Origin: Aspergillus flavus
Lineage: Eukaryota; Ascomycota; Eurotiomycetes; Eurotiales; Aspergillaceae
Reading direction: 5' to 3'
Assembly: GCF_009017415.1 (NCBI RefSeq)
Contig: NC_092404.1
Coordinates: 1,550,001-1,614,000 of the forward strand
DNA: 64,000 bases
Below, piece after piece: positions 47,156 to 58,356 of this stretch. The notes under the pieces are model-generated. The model worked only from the letters and a program-made list of their open reading frames with translations, did no database searches and was not told the origin of the DNA. Made by a program: the position numbers and the translations under genes. Position 1 is the first letter of the stretch. Every line of letters begins with the position of its first letter.

Positions 47156-48276
47156 ATGTCTCGCTCGATGCTATCATCTGCTGCTCGCCAGTTATGGCGG
47201 CAGCGCTCCCCTCGCACAGGAGTTTCTGCCTTCCCATCCTCAAAACCCCGTTCGAGCATCTCCGCATCGTTCAGCGATTCTACCCCCCGCCGCTCGATAT
47301 CATATGCCATCTGCGAGTCGAAGACAAACCGACTCACTTCCCCACGGAGATCCCTCCCCGCAATTGTGCGTCTTCAACAGCGTTGCGCCTTTTCGTCCAC
47401 CTCTACCAGACCCGCCACCAAGGTCATACAGAACCCGAGAACCGGCGAAGATGGCAATCCACTGACGATTGAAATCTCGCCCCGCGCTGCAGAAGTACGT
47501 TAGTGACGCTCTTAACCCATTACATCTTGTGTTTTTAAAGCGTGGCGTGATCCGGCATAAGAGGGTTGGGCTGGACGGGAGTAGCTCCTGGTTGTGGCCG
47601 TTGATCCTGGAGTTTTGCGACTGAGCGGAGAGTGTACTCAGCGCTTTGGCGCTAAAACTCCTAATCAATTGTCTGATAAGTACATACGACCATAGGGTGT
47701 GGAAAACAGGGCTTCCCGTCCGCTCAGCCGTACTTAAGCCACACGCCGGGAGGTTAGTAGTTGGGTGGGTGACCACCAGCGAATCCCTCCTGTTGTATGT
47801 TTTTCTTTTTTAATTTTTAAATTATTTTCTTTTTTCTTTGGCACTTTGAACTCTTTAGGAGGATCGTTTACAATAGTGCATATGATACTAATTGATTTCC
47901 CCAGCGTCTCCGCGAAGTCACCGATCCTACATCATCTCCATCTGTCCTTAAAGAAGAGAACCCATACCACCATCTCCGTATCACAGTTACCAGCGGAGGA
48001 TGCCACGGGTTCCAATATATGATGTCCCTGGAAGCCGCATCGAAGATCGACCCGGAAGAAGACACCGTCTTCGAGGCAGAATACTCCCCCGAGGAAGGAT
48101 CGTCTGAGGCCGCCGGCCAGGCCAAGGTAGTCATGGACGAGCCCTCTTTGGAGCTCCTGTACGGAAGTACAGTGGACTATACAATGGAGTTGATCGGCAG
48201 TCAGTTCAAGATTGTCGATAACCCTCGGGCAACGAGTAACTGTGGCTGTGGAACTAGCTTCGATGTGACTGATTAA
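47156..48276 (+). CDS. ISA2: Mitochondrial iron-sulfur assembly protein Isa2/ISCA2, 2 exons, 236 aa
   Basis: Exons are 47156-47494 and 47905-48276. The first about 100 residues are rich in Arg and Ser with almost no acids (MSRSMLSSAARQLWRQRSPR), a mitochondrial presequence. The A-type scaffold domain follows, with ISPRAAERLREVTD across the splice junction, then TVTSGGCHGFQY (Cys about 146), and the terminal NCGCGTSF (Cys about 226 and 228), the three metal-binding cysteines. Isa2 works with Isa1 and Iba57 to make 4Fe-4S clusters for aconitase-like and radical-SAM enzymes. The 410-nt intron is long for this organism because a 5S rRNA gene sits inside it on the same strand. Confidence 0.93.
47682..47800 (+). 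rRNA. 5S rRNA, complete, 119 nt, inside the ISA2 intron
   Basis: The sequence starts ACATACGACCATAGGGTGTG and ends GTTGTATGT. The two ends pair over nine positions (helix I). The conserved segments CCGTCCGCTCAGCCGTACTT and GGGTGGGTGACCACCAGCG are intact, and GGGAGG pairs with CCCTCC in helix IV. Runs of T follow immediately. It matches Aspergillus 5S rRNA as I remember it, apart from paired changes in helix IV. Internal promoter elements lie within the gene. 5S genes are dispersed in aspergilli, so a lone copy is expected; its place inside a protein-coding intron is unusual. Confidence 0.95.
47801..47811 (+). terminator. RNA polymerase III T-run terminator of the 5S gene
   Basis: TTTT, one C, then TTTTTT directly follows the 5S 3' end. 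Four or more T residues on the sense strand stop RNA polymerase III. Confidence 0.85.
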
Positions 48277-48991
48277 AAATGGGGCGAAGGCATCTTGTAT
48301 TTGTATATTATACTTTTGCATCTGGAGATAGAGTAATTTTTACTATACCCCCCCTTCTCCCTTCTCCCTTCTCCTTATCTTCCCCGCTCTTTCTTTTTCT
48401 TTAACGGTGTTGGCGGGGTTTAGAGTGAATTGGAAAAATGTCATCATCTATTTCATCATGCGAATTCCTACCACATTTGTCCTCTGCTATCTAGCGTGTT
48501 GTTGTGCATGTTATGTTATGCACAGATCAAACATGTCGAACATGAATAGTAAGCAAACCAAGTATAGTTAAGCATCGAATACGCCCCAAACAAGCCTCGA
48601 GACTTTTGTAACCACCCCAAACCCGTAATCAGAGTAGAGTCCAAGGTTGCAACCCTGATGAAAACATGGACAACGAAATGTAAAACATAAAAAAGGGAAA
48701 GGGTAAAACAAGGGAAACAAAAGATAATTCATGATATTGCTGGGGACTGAGAGGTGAGATTATGGGATGGATTTGACTTCCCCACTGCACTTCTTCCACA
48801 GCCGTTTGTCTTTCCACGCCTACTCCCCTGGGTTCTGCCTCTCTTTTTTCTTCCCTCTCCTATCTGCGGTTTGGTCGGAGAGGCCCTGTGTTTTCGAAGG
48901 GTACCTCTATATGTGCGCAGTTGGGAACATGGCACGTATCTCAATATTTGAGTGCGTTGTCGCCTGTTTCCTTGACCAGGGATCAGACGAT
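48277..48991. other. Convergent intergenic region between ISA2 and eIF3l
   Basis: No gene seen. It holds the two 3' flanks and a short tandem repeat of a CCCTTCT unit at about 48353-48372. Confidence 0.55.
48353..48372. repeat. CCCTTCT heptanucleotide tandem repeat
   Basis: About three copies of CCCTTCT in the 3' flank of ISA2. Confidence 0.65.
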
Positions 48992-50557
48992 TTAGTAGAC
49001 GCGGGCGAGGTTCCGAAGGTACCAGTCCACCAGGCGACGGCCGGCCTTGGTCTCGCTGACGTGGATCAGATCGTTCTCCAGAGCGTAGTCCAGGTCGTTA
49101 GCGGCGACGGGCTCACCCTCCAGCAGACCGCCCTCAACCCAGCGGACCTGACGGCTGCGCTGCTTGTTCACCAACAGCCAGGAGCGGAGCTTCTCGGGCT
49201 CGACTTCCAGGAAGCCGGCCAGCTTCTGCAGATCCATCGTAGTGTACAGCTTCAGGTAAGAACGGATAGTAGGGTTGTACAGCGTGTTCTTGACCTCATC
49301 CATGAAGATAGCTGTGTGGTGATCGACGGGGTCGACGTTGACGGAGGGGTTGTCGAAGTCGGGAGGAGTGGGGCTGATGAACTTGGGGCAAGCGGAACGG
49401 AAGAGCTCCTCAAACAGAGGGAGGGCCTCGGGGCCACCGTGCTGGAGACGGTGGAGCTGCTCGCCGTACTTCTCGCGGAGAGCGGAGTGAATAGTGTCGT
49501 CGAGACGGGTGGGGTGGAGGGCAACGCAGATGGCAATGAGAGCATACATCTGGTCGTTCTTCTTGGCGATAGCATCATAGCTGTTGCCACCCTTCTGGAA
49601 GTTCTTGGTCCGGGAGACGTAGACCAGGATGTGGCTGAACATGCGGATGGCGTCACCGTAACGGCGCATCATCATGTAGGAGAAACCCACATAGTAGTAG
49701 GTGGTGAAGTGAGCTGCCATGACACGAGCGAACATAGCCTTCTTGTTCATTTCGATGTCGTCAAGGGTCTTGAGGGCAAGGCTGAAGTCACCGAGCAAGC
49801 AGTGGACACGCAGAAGTCCGATGATCGAGAAGTATCCGAGCATCTTGTACAGAGGCCGAGAGCCATACTCTCCAGCGAACGCCATGGGGTCCTCTCCACG
49901 CTTGATAGCAGCCAATTGCTCATTGATTTGGGACCTCTGGATAAGGGAGTAAAGAACGTTGAGCACGGAGTAGCAACCCCAGGTGTTCGGGTTCTCACGC
50001 AGAAGCTGGGCCTCCTCCTCGTTGGAGCCGCTGCGAGCGACGCGGTTGCGGTAACGGCAGAACGATTCGAACTGGTAGATGAATTCATCGATCACATCCC
50101 AAGCCCAGTAGTACTGTGGAAAGGAAGAGATTCGTTAGCACATTGTATAACAACAGGCTTGGCGCACACATTGGGTGGGGGCACGGGATATGCAGGGAGC
50201 AGAGCACATGTAACCCCCAAGGATGACAGCTAGCGAGCGAGTACATACAGAAGGAACCTCCAATTCAACAGGGCCATCCGAGTTGAGGATGTAGTGGAAA
50301 AGGCTGCAGTAGTTGTCATAGCTTGCAAACTTGGTCTCCAGTGTGGCCTGGTATTCAAGCGGGGTCGCGGCAGCGGCGAGCTGTGCCTGGAGATCTTGCG
50401 TCTGAGAGCCAGCTCCAAGGGAAGTAGTCCGGTCCAGTTCGCTCATGCTATCGTCGAAGTTGACTTGCTCGCGGTAATCGTTGACGAGCGCTTCCTCCTC
50501 AACATCGGACTCGTCGCCCAGGTTAGGGTGCGCATTGGCGCGCTCTTCGTACGACAT
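48992..50557 (-). CDS. Translation initiation factor eIF3 subunit l, 2 exons, 476 aa
   Basis: Exons are 50557-50249 and 50113-48992. The protein begins MSYEERANAHPNLGDESDVE with an acidic N-terminus. It carries eIF3l hallmarks: YYWAWDVIDEFIYQFESFCR at the exon junction, NTWGCYSVLNVLYSLIQRSQ, LGYFSIIGLLRVHCLLGDFS, and MYALIAICVALHPTRLDDTI. A C-terminal PCI domain includes YTTMDLQKLAGFLEVEPEKL. Subunit l is part of the non-core eIF3 octamer found in filamentous fungi and animals but missing from budding yeast. The strand opposite exon 2 is also open for 488 codons, a codon-usage shadow that should not be annotated. Confidence 0.96.
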
Positions 50558-52042
50558 GTTGACAGGTAAAAAGTCTGCGGAGGGAACGGGGATGATCCAG
50601 CAAACGGTCGACTGAGGGTAGGGCGAGAGGGAGAAGGCACGTCGTCTGGCGGTAACTGCTCGGCGTCGGCGTGTGGGATTTCGATTGTTTCGGCGGCAGT
50701 TGAATTTTGAGGGTTTTCGCTTGGCCCCGGTTTGTGCTTATCTTATCTGCGCATAACGGAGCCGATGAGTCAGCTATGAATTGCTCGTCAGTTTGTGGAA
50801 TCAAACAAGCAGTATCGAAATTTGAAAGGTCTGAAACTGCAACTGGGAATCATTCAAGGCTCACAATATTCTCTTGGATGTATGGCTAGACTAAAAAGAA
50901 ACTAGAGAAAAAAGAACTACAATCTTTTGTATCAACTCTCGCGTCATACTCCGACAGCTTACAGTTGCTCTAAAGAACTCTCTGTCTCTTTTTACCTTTT
51001 GAATGACTAATTAGAATGATATTGAATTAATCTCAGCTTATTATGCGAAATATAATAATATTTCCATCGGAAACTGGTTCTGTCTAAGACAATGAAGTAG
51101 ATAAGCCCAACGCGAGCCTAGTTTTTTGCCACTGTGTCGTAAAACTGTAGCGAACAGCTTGTCGTCCACATGAGAACTGATCGATGATACTTGGAAAGGA
51201 CGACAAATTCGGGGCTGTAAGGAGGCAACTAAGTGCCAATCAAATACTGCTGGATAGTCTGGGTTCGACCTTTGCGCGGGCCCAGAAAATGTCAACGTAC
51301 CAACAACAAGCACACTGTGGATCGCCAGATAGGCCTGTTGTAATGTCGTAAGGAAGGTAATATGCAGTCGCAGGCTGGCCAACAATGCGACTGGCGATGG
51401 CATGGGCCAGGTTAGAGGATCGTCGGTTTAACACTAAGGTCAATTAGCAAGCACCTAGTCAGATTTGCCGGTCCTCACCTACAAGAAAGATTGCCAAGGG
51501 CTGCCCTCCGCATTGGAGATCATGGATAAAGGTATGGGGTGTAGTTGTCCAATGGTATGGCACCGGAAAACTTATCCAGCCGAGATCTTGTCCATCTAGT
51601 CTCATAGACCCCGTGACAGGCTCTCCTCTCTCCATCTCTTCGTATCCCTCTCTTTTCTTCGTCCAAACGCTTTTTGGTTTCAATTTCAATAGTACACCCG
51701 GCAATAAAAGATGTACACCAAAGAGAACCCATCTCCCTCAAAAAGACAGACAGTCGCCACTACTTACAGGTGGTCAACTATAATGGAGTAACACCGAGCA
51801 TCATGTATCGTAGCAGGATGATCGGAATGGAATGCTAATTCACACAAGATGCCTCTGCATAGTGTATATACATACGCACCTTGTTCGACTGACATACTAG
51901 CTCCCTTCGCCGCTCCCTCATACTTTACGCTTTCCCTTGCTGTCGCAAGAAGCAATCCCACAATCTGTACATCATCGCTAAGTAAACCGCTGGACTGATT
52001 GTCATGCTCCGGAATTGATATACATACCGTGGAAGTCCCGGG
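50558..52042. other. Region between eIF3l and the Zn2Cys6 factor, possible unrecognised exons
   Basis: No gene can be named. On the minus strand several short frames follow one another: 51961-51764 (GLLLATARESVKYEGAAKGA), 51704-51459 (LGWISFPVPYHWTTTPHTF) and 51443-51240 (NLAHAIASRIVGQPATAYYL). Plausible introns separate them, for example a GTAGGT donor near 51482 and a TTAG acceptor near 51434. They could be exons of a small protein or 3' exons of the upstream transcription factor, but I could not build one model I trust. Confidence 0.35.
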
Positions 52043-54285
52043 TTATAGCCACTGGGACGATTCCAAATTCCTGTGGTCGAACACTGCACCGGCTTCGGGG
52101 GGGAGTTTGATTCCCTTGGATTCGGCTGTAGATTCTATATTCGCGAGCATGTCTCTCGCGAGGGAGAACCTCTTGCTGAAGGCCACTAGGAACCGACACA
52201 CTTCAATGAATTCCTCTTTGAGATTATCTTTGCAGTCGTCCAAAGCGGCCAGTAAGATGAGGGTGCTTGCATTGGCAGGCTCCAGTATATGGCCGGGAAC
52301 ATGCCTAAGCCCATAGGCTTCGTGGTATAGGAGGAGATAGTCAGCAATCTGCTTCGCTGACTGAAGTCGGATGAGTCGAGCCTGGTTAACATCAGACGGA
52401 TGCGACATAGGAGCGAAGTCTTCGTGGTTCATTAAGAAATCGAAGAGCTGGATGATGGCATGGTGGTATCTGATACTACAACAATTACAGTCAATATTTA
52501 GCAATCGATTTGCCAGATGGACACATTGCTCTTACTGCAAACTCAATACTTGCGGGACTTGTACAGCTTCCTTGTCGATTTTCAGTGGAGGGGGCAGGTT
52601 ATCCAGCCATGTTTCTAGGCGAGTGTACACAGCGCTTACCGCCCTACATAGGTCGCCAATATTCATATCAAATGCCTCATCAAAAAGCAAGTCTTGCATA
52701 TTGACGACAAGTTCCGTGAAGCCCACCGTTTGGATCATTATTTCACGGAGTAAGGCAGACTTCTTTTCGTATCCAATATGGTTGGAACGAGGATATGGGA
52801 TCCATACAATGTCGTCATTGGAATTATCTCTCCCAGGAGGCTCGAATATTGGGGGTTTTAGGTTCGCGGTTTTCCGACATTCCATGGATATTTGTCTGAA
52901 GAGAATGGTCAGCCAACTCAAAGAATATGCCGGGGTCGCCTAATGACTGTACGAGTTCAGAATAAAAAGCCCCCAAGCAGCTGTTGCTCCAGCGGATCGC
53001 ATATCAACCGGCGTGTCTCTCCACTTGCGGTGCCCTGTCCGCGGGGCCTGAAAGAAACCGAAATCTTGTCCAAGCTGCACTGCTTGCCTTAGCAGCAGCC
53101 AGCCAACGTCGGGCTTTCCTTTCAATTTCAGCCTGCAAAATGTCAGTTTGGCCGTCACAGCATATGATTGACATCGGACAACGAGAGTCACACATACACA
53201 TGGCTCATCAGAGCAAGAGCCTGAATGTTGGCCAAAGATGGACGACCTTCTTCCGCTTTCCATAATAGTTCTGCTTCATTAAAGAAATGTGCACCTTTAG
53301 AGGAGACATCTCCGGGGATAGCGAAAACTTCAGGGAAATCTGAATATGTCTAATCAAAGTTAGAATAGACCGCTGATCAGGTCGACAAGAAAACATGCAG
53401 AATCACCATACATACACTTGCAATTGCTAATATGCTATTTACAAGGAAAGGGGTGCAGAATTCCGTATTCTTATTGCCCTCCCTCATATGTCTCAAAAAC
53501 ACTCTCTGATCAACGATTTGCGACAATGGATGATCCCATGTGAAGTACAAGGAGATCAAATGCGAAACCAGATGATCGTCATCGGTGACGGCCGTCCAAG
53601 GCTTCACTGGCACTTGAAATACGGGGATGTCGCAAAGTTTCTCTAGGGTTATGCGAGAGTGGGCATCAGCGGCCAAACGTTCCTGTTGAGCTATGGCGTC
53701 ATCTGTGTTTCCTAGTGGTTTGGAGTTATCGGAACTTGCATCACTCAAGTCGGCTGGTGCATCCACAACATTGGCAACATTGGATAGTAGAGCGCTGCCG
53801 CGTATAGTCTCCAAGATATGGTTGACCTTGTCTTCATCTGAGGAGCGAAGTGACTCTAACAAGGAATATAACAAGCCTCGATAGTATTCCAACTCCCCGA
53901 GCGTACGCCTAGCAGCGACCTTGCGCCTGAGATCGAGCGTCTCATCGAAAACACATTCAGCGTCTGTGTTCTGACAGGCTTTACAAGGTGCGGGGCGTCC
54001 GGTGCACTGCCGTGTGGAGAAGATACGTCAGTGGGATGTCTATCGAGGGGATGAACAGAAGTGAAGAATAGTATTTTTTTTTTCCTAAATTGGTTGATCT
54101 GGGGCACTGTCCTCATTCTTGAATGCAGGGGCGGAGTTCCAAGATCGTCTTACCTTCCGTTTCGCTTGTTTACACGGCAGGCAGGCCGTGGAATTTTTCC
54201 TCGGCTTCATGAGAGTGAATGATTGTTTGTTGACGGGTCCGCGAGGCCCTGGAGCGAGCGCTGGAAGATGGTCCTCTGAAGTCAT
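52043..54285 (-). CDS. Zn2Cys6 fungal-specific transcription factor, 6 exons, 615 aa
   Basis: Exons are 54285-54154, 54006-53416, 53349-53198, 53132-52953, 52895-52536 and 52475-52043. The binuclear cluster is formed only after splicing intron 1: Cys35, 38, 45, 52, 55 and 62 (STACLPCKQAKRK then CTGRPAPCKACQNTDAEC). A basic linker leads to a short helical segment (LGELEYYRGLLYSLLESL). The fungal-specific regulatory domain then covers about residues 160-480, with KPDVGWLLLRQAVQLGQDFG and LSLHIRYHHAIIQLFDFL. It is a nuclear regulator; target and inducer are unknown, and no pathway genes lie beside it. Intron phases agree throughout. The C-terminus (SSQWL) is the weakest point, because open frames continue downstream. 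A five-codon uORF overlaps the start codon. Confidence 0.85.
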
Positions 54286-54299
54286 CTTAAGCCGCACAT
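54282..54299 (-). promoter_or_regulatory. Five-codon uORF overlapping the Zn2Cys6 factor start
   Basis: An upstream ATG (54299-54297) opens MCGLR and stops with TGA at 54284-54282. The main ATG is 54285-54283, so stop and start overlap as ATGA. If the leader includes this ATG, translation of the factor would depend on reinitiation or leaky scanning. Confidence 0.5.
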
Positions 54300-57200
54300 T
54301 TACTCTTCCAGGAGAAGGAGAAGATCATCGCTAATGTATAGAATCCAGTCTGCCTAAACTGCGGTGTGTCCAACCAAAAGGATATCGAAAGAATTGAAAT
54401 GGATGGCAGCCTTATTTTTAGAATTTTCATTCGGCAACAATGTTCGCAGAGTTGGGCAACATCAAAGTTGTTCTGGCTCTAAGAAGACCCCACCAGCTCT
54501 AGTCTCTAGCTCCTTTCACTGTGGTTCAACGCCTTCCGAGATGTCGATGAGATTTTTGGGCGCTTCGCATAGCAGCCATGTCTCGTTACGGGGATTGTGA
54601 TATCTTTAGCGGTCGGTGGTTGCTATGAGACGTCTCCCGTACCTAAGAGATCAGATTCGACGGGAAGGTTTCCAGGTGCATTATTACAATAGGAAACATC
54701 AATTGCAAATGGTCCAAGGTGTCTCTTTGCAGGGGAAGTGGGGACCAGAAAACAAAAGAAAGTTCCCAAAGCACAAAACGATTGATTTAAAAATGGTGGT
54801 GTGTGAAACAGGCCCCTTTCCTTCCTCTAAAAAGGTTGCAGCAAGGCCTCGATACAGCTGTTGTCAGACAGTCTGGAACTGTGACTAAGACCCATGGTAC
54901 CAAGCTGAATGGCGCTTGGATGCACGCAGATATGAGAAATGGTTCCTGTGGGCTCAGGCCAGAGCACAGACTCGTGGGCAGAAGACTTGAGCTTACCCAT
55001 GCACGGGATTTTGCCGTGACTTGAGGTTCCTGATCAGCAATTTCCAACCAACATCTCTCTTTACCTATGCACTTTATAGGAAGTTCCGGACCACGGCTTC
55101 CGCCGATGCACATGCAGCCCGTTGGGGCAGTAAGTCCTATGTCTGGTCTATTGGACAGGGGGGCATTAAGTGGGTACTTGTCAACCGGTCCTCCTTCATT
55201 CTTGGCTTTGACATCAAGAATCCCTCACTGCGTCCCCAGAATCACCAAAGAGGTACCCGGGAGATGCATGCACCCTATTCGAGTGGCGTCATTCCTGTGT
55301 ATCGGTGTACCAAACCGATGTAATTTTGACATGATGGCTAGGGATGGACGACTTGTTTGGCCTCTTGCATTGTTGAGCATACGTACCTTACGTTACTTTG
55401 GATCTCCCGCTGGCGCGCCTCTATTGGGGACACGGGTATCCGGGAATGGAGCGTACATGCGACGGATTACCAGATGCTTGTATAGTATGTGCAACTAAAC
55501 CCAGCAAACAACGGACTTAACAGGTTTGGGACAACCGGCACCTGACTAGCAACCAAGTAAGAAGAATTGTGATAGGACGAACCTATGAGAACGCCCCCAG
55601 TCTAATTGAAAACCATAACCAATACAATAGGCGGAAAAGATTACCGAACGGACGATCCTCTAATAATGAGAATTTTCCAGGCTTCTCATCTCTCCTTTGT
55701 CATACCCACACAAATCCTGACTTTAAGATTCAGTCTTTTAATATTCTTACTAACCCTGCCCAAGCATGATGCTTGAGGTTTGCAATGTCGATGTCGATCT
55801 TACATCAGCCCAGCCCGATCTGCTCTACTAGATACGGGAGGCGAACTCTCTTAATTAATGTCCACCTTCAATTGGCATGTCTTATTAGGGATACTGCTGT
55901 GCGTAGATTCGAGCCCCGCATAGGTACGTCAGGAGTCTTCCTCTTGACATCTTAACCTACACTAGAGACGTCAAACCAGGGGCCACCGCTCCACGAGTGA
56001 CATATAAAGTGGCGAACAAGCTCAGCGGTTGTCAGCCGGCGAGCCGAAATCTGGGTCTAACTCTGGACATCACACGAGAGCCTACTAACTATGTGGTACT
56101 AGCAGACCACGCGATATCATTCGCCGTGGAGCCTCAACCTAATACCTTGTAAGCTTTGCTCTTTTCACATTTCTCGTGGTCGGCAGTATGGCAAAGAAAC
56201 AAAGGGCCCAGCCAGACCACCGGAAATTAGGTAGGTTAGTGGCAACCGCCTGGCTAATCGATACGTACCGTACTTTCAACGTAAATATTTTTGGGCCTTT
56301 TCCGTCGGACTTCATTTTAATCTTCCTCCTATGCTTCAATGATTATCCTTCTGTAGTATCATCGACGTATGCATACTCGTAGGTTATCCTGCTTTAGGTC
56401 ACAAGATCCCCGTCACTCCTGCAGGAATACCTTACCGAAAAGAGAAGAGACCCATCGACATCACATGACATGAGTCCAGAAGCTCACTATAAAATCTTAT
56501 GATAACAATAATTCTTCCAGTTCCTATCATCGGTGGCCTCAGGCTTTTCCTTAAAGTGTTATGATTCACTAGTTAGGCAATCATGAGCAGCATATAATAC
56601 AAGTCTATTAATCAATTGTCGACCGCTCATCTGCAGTCACAGCCAAGTCGAGCACGAAACTGCAGGGACCCACTGAGCAACGATCTGCTTATAAGCAGCA
56701 TGATGCCCGACTCTACTCCGCAGTCGGTGAGGAATGTCATCTCAATCTCGTGCATTCTGGGAGACACTGCAGGTAGTAGTGGGTTTGGTCAAGCCGATGC
56801 ATATGCAGCTCAGACTAAGACTTAGATATGCAAGCCTGGATATCTTTCAATAAAGGGGGTTTGGAAGAGCACCAGCCCGGTCTCGGACCGACAAAAAGGA
56901 GGATGTTATTCTGGGTGCGAAAGTGGATCTTCACTAGCTTTGCATCGTTTTCAGTGTGGTAGTGAGCTTAATATGTTTCTACTATGACAGGGAATCAGAC
57001 CCTTGATGTTTGCCAATATTTGTTGAGCTGATTTTTCGGCGTCCTTTGAGACGCAAAATTATCAGATGCGCTTGATTTCTTGTTTGTCTCCCTGTTTTAC
57101 AAGGTCTAATTAAAATCAATGAAATCATCCATTACACTCTCTTTGTCTATCAGTTACCTAGTCTACCTCATAGCGCAAAGAGCCAGAGATAATTGCACCG

Positions 57201-58356
57201 AGGATCTCGAAAGGCTTTTCAACTAGAACTCTGCTTTGTTTTACCCCTTTGTCTTTTGTCTTTCTTTTGAAATGTTCTCAATGTCTTTCTAGACCTTCAG
57301 ACCGGATTTCAGATCTAAACATGATCTGAGCGAGCAGGGTTACATCTAATCTGTAGAGGGGTTGCTTACTGCCGAGGAGATTAACCCTAAGTCAAATACT
57401 TTAAGGACTTGGAAACGACAATGGCTTTGAAGCACATGGATATTCATTTTCACCGATAGGTTTCATACCTATTCATTCAATTGAAACCATACACTGCCCT
57501 TACTGGCTATCCTTAGTACTTCAGAAGAAAAATCCTTCTCATGCGGTTTTCTGGTATTCGCATTCCTTTAGAATACACATGTTTTGTAGATTAATCAAGT
57601 TGTTTCCTTAGGTTTGATTACCAAGACGTACTTTTTGAGCAAGTTTGAGGCAGTTAAGACATATTTAGAAATATTCTATCGTCGCACATATAATACACTA
57701 AGATTGAGGTAGGTAGACAGCTTCCTTGAGACCCTTGAAGAAACTATAACTCAAATCTATGCGGATGGTGTTCTCCCCTGCCGAAAATGGCGAGAAACAG
57801 CAGGGGAGCCATTTTGTCCCTGTGCACAACCATCCGGTCTCTGTTTCTGGCGAAGGCAAGAGGGCATATATAGAAGTCTGAAGGATGGCTGATCGGCGAG
57901 TGGTACTAGCTAATTGATGATTCCCTTTGATTGGCTCGAGGATAATGTCATTGACAGAGTAACCGGGGTTGGAGTTGAAAAGATGCTATTATGCATAACT
58001 AGATCATGAATTTTAGAGGGAAAAGCTGGAGCAATGTGGCACCTGAAATAATAGGAATTGACAACTGGAACTAACCAGTGCTTAATAAAACTCTGTGCCT
58101 ATCAGATTTCTCTTAGAGGAAGCCAAAGTACCCCAGGTGTAGGCGCGGAGATATTGAGCCAATCCGACAAGAGATTTACTTCTGGTGGGTCTTTCGAAAT
58201 ATATCGCGGGGTTGAGCTTGATTAAGATATCAACTTCAACGATATCTCAATTCATTTACTCATGTTACTTTATTGCATTGGACGTCTACTCATTGATTTC
58301 TGAAAACAGTGCCATATCTTATACACATCACCCTGGTCGTCCCTTTCAAACACAAC
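54300..58356. other. Gene-poor region of 4 kb
   Basis: No supportable gene on either strand. Overlapping plus-strand frames at 54616-54888, 55021-55323 and 55067-55498 lack any domain feature. A TTCGAGCCCC stretch near 55911 resembles a tRNA B box, but no cloverleaf can be formed around it. The segment 58050-58356 is the likely kynureninase promoter, with a CCAAT near 58160. Confidence 0.45.

Noticed and set aside
48767..50233. 488-codon plus-strand frame
   Set aside because: It lies antisense to eIF3 subunit l exon 2. Strong codon bias of the real gene leaves the opposite strand free of stops; no domain features appear in the antisense product.
52371..52943. 190-codon plus-strand frame
   Set aside because: Antisense to exons 5 and 6 of the Zn2Cys6 factor and crosses its introns.
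55900..55930. tRNA B-box-like TTCGAGCCCC
   Set aside because: No T-stem, acceptor stem or A box can be paired around it.
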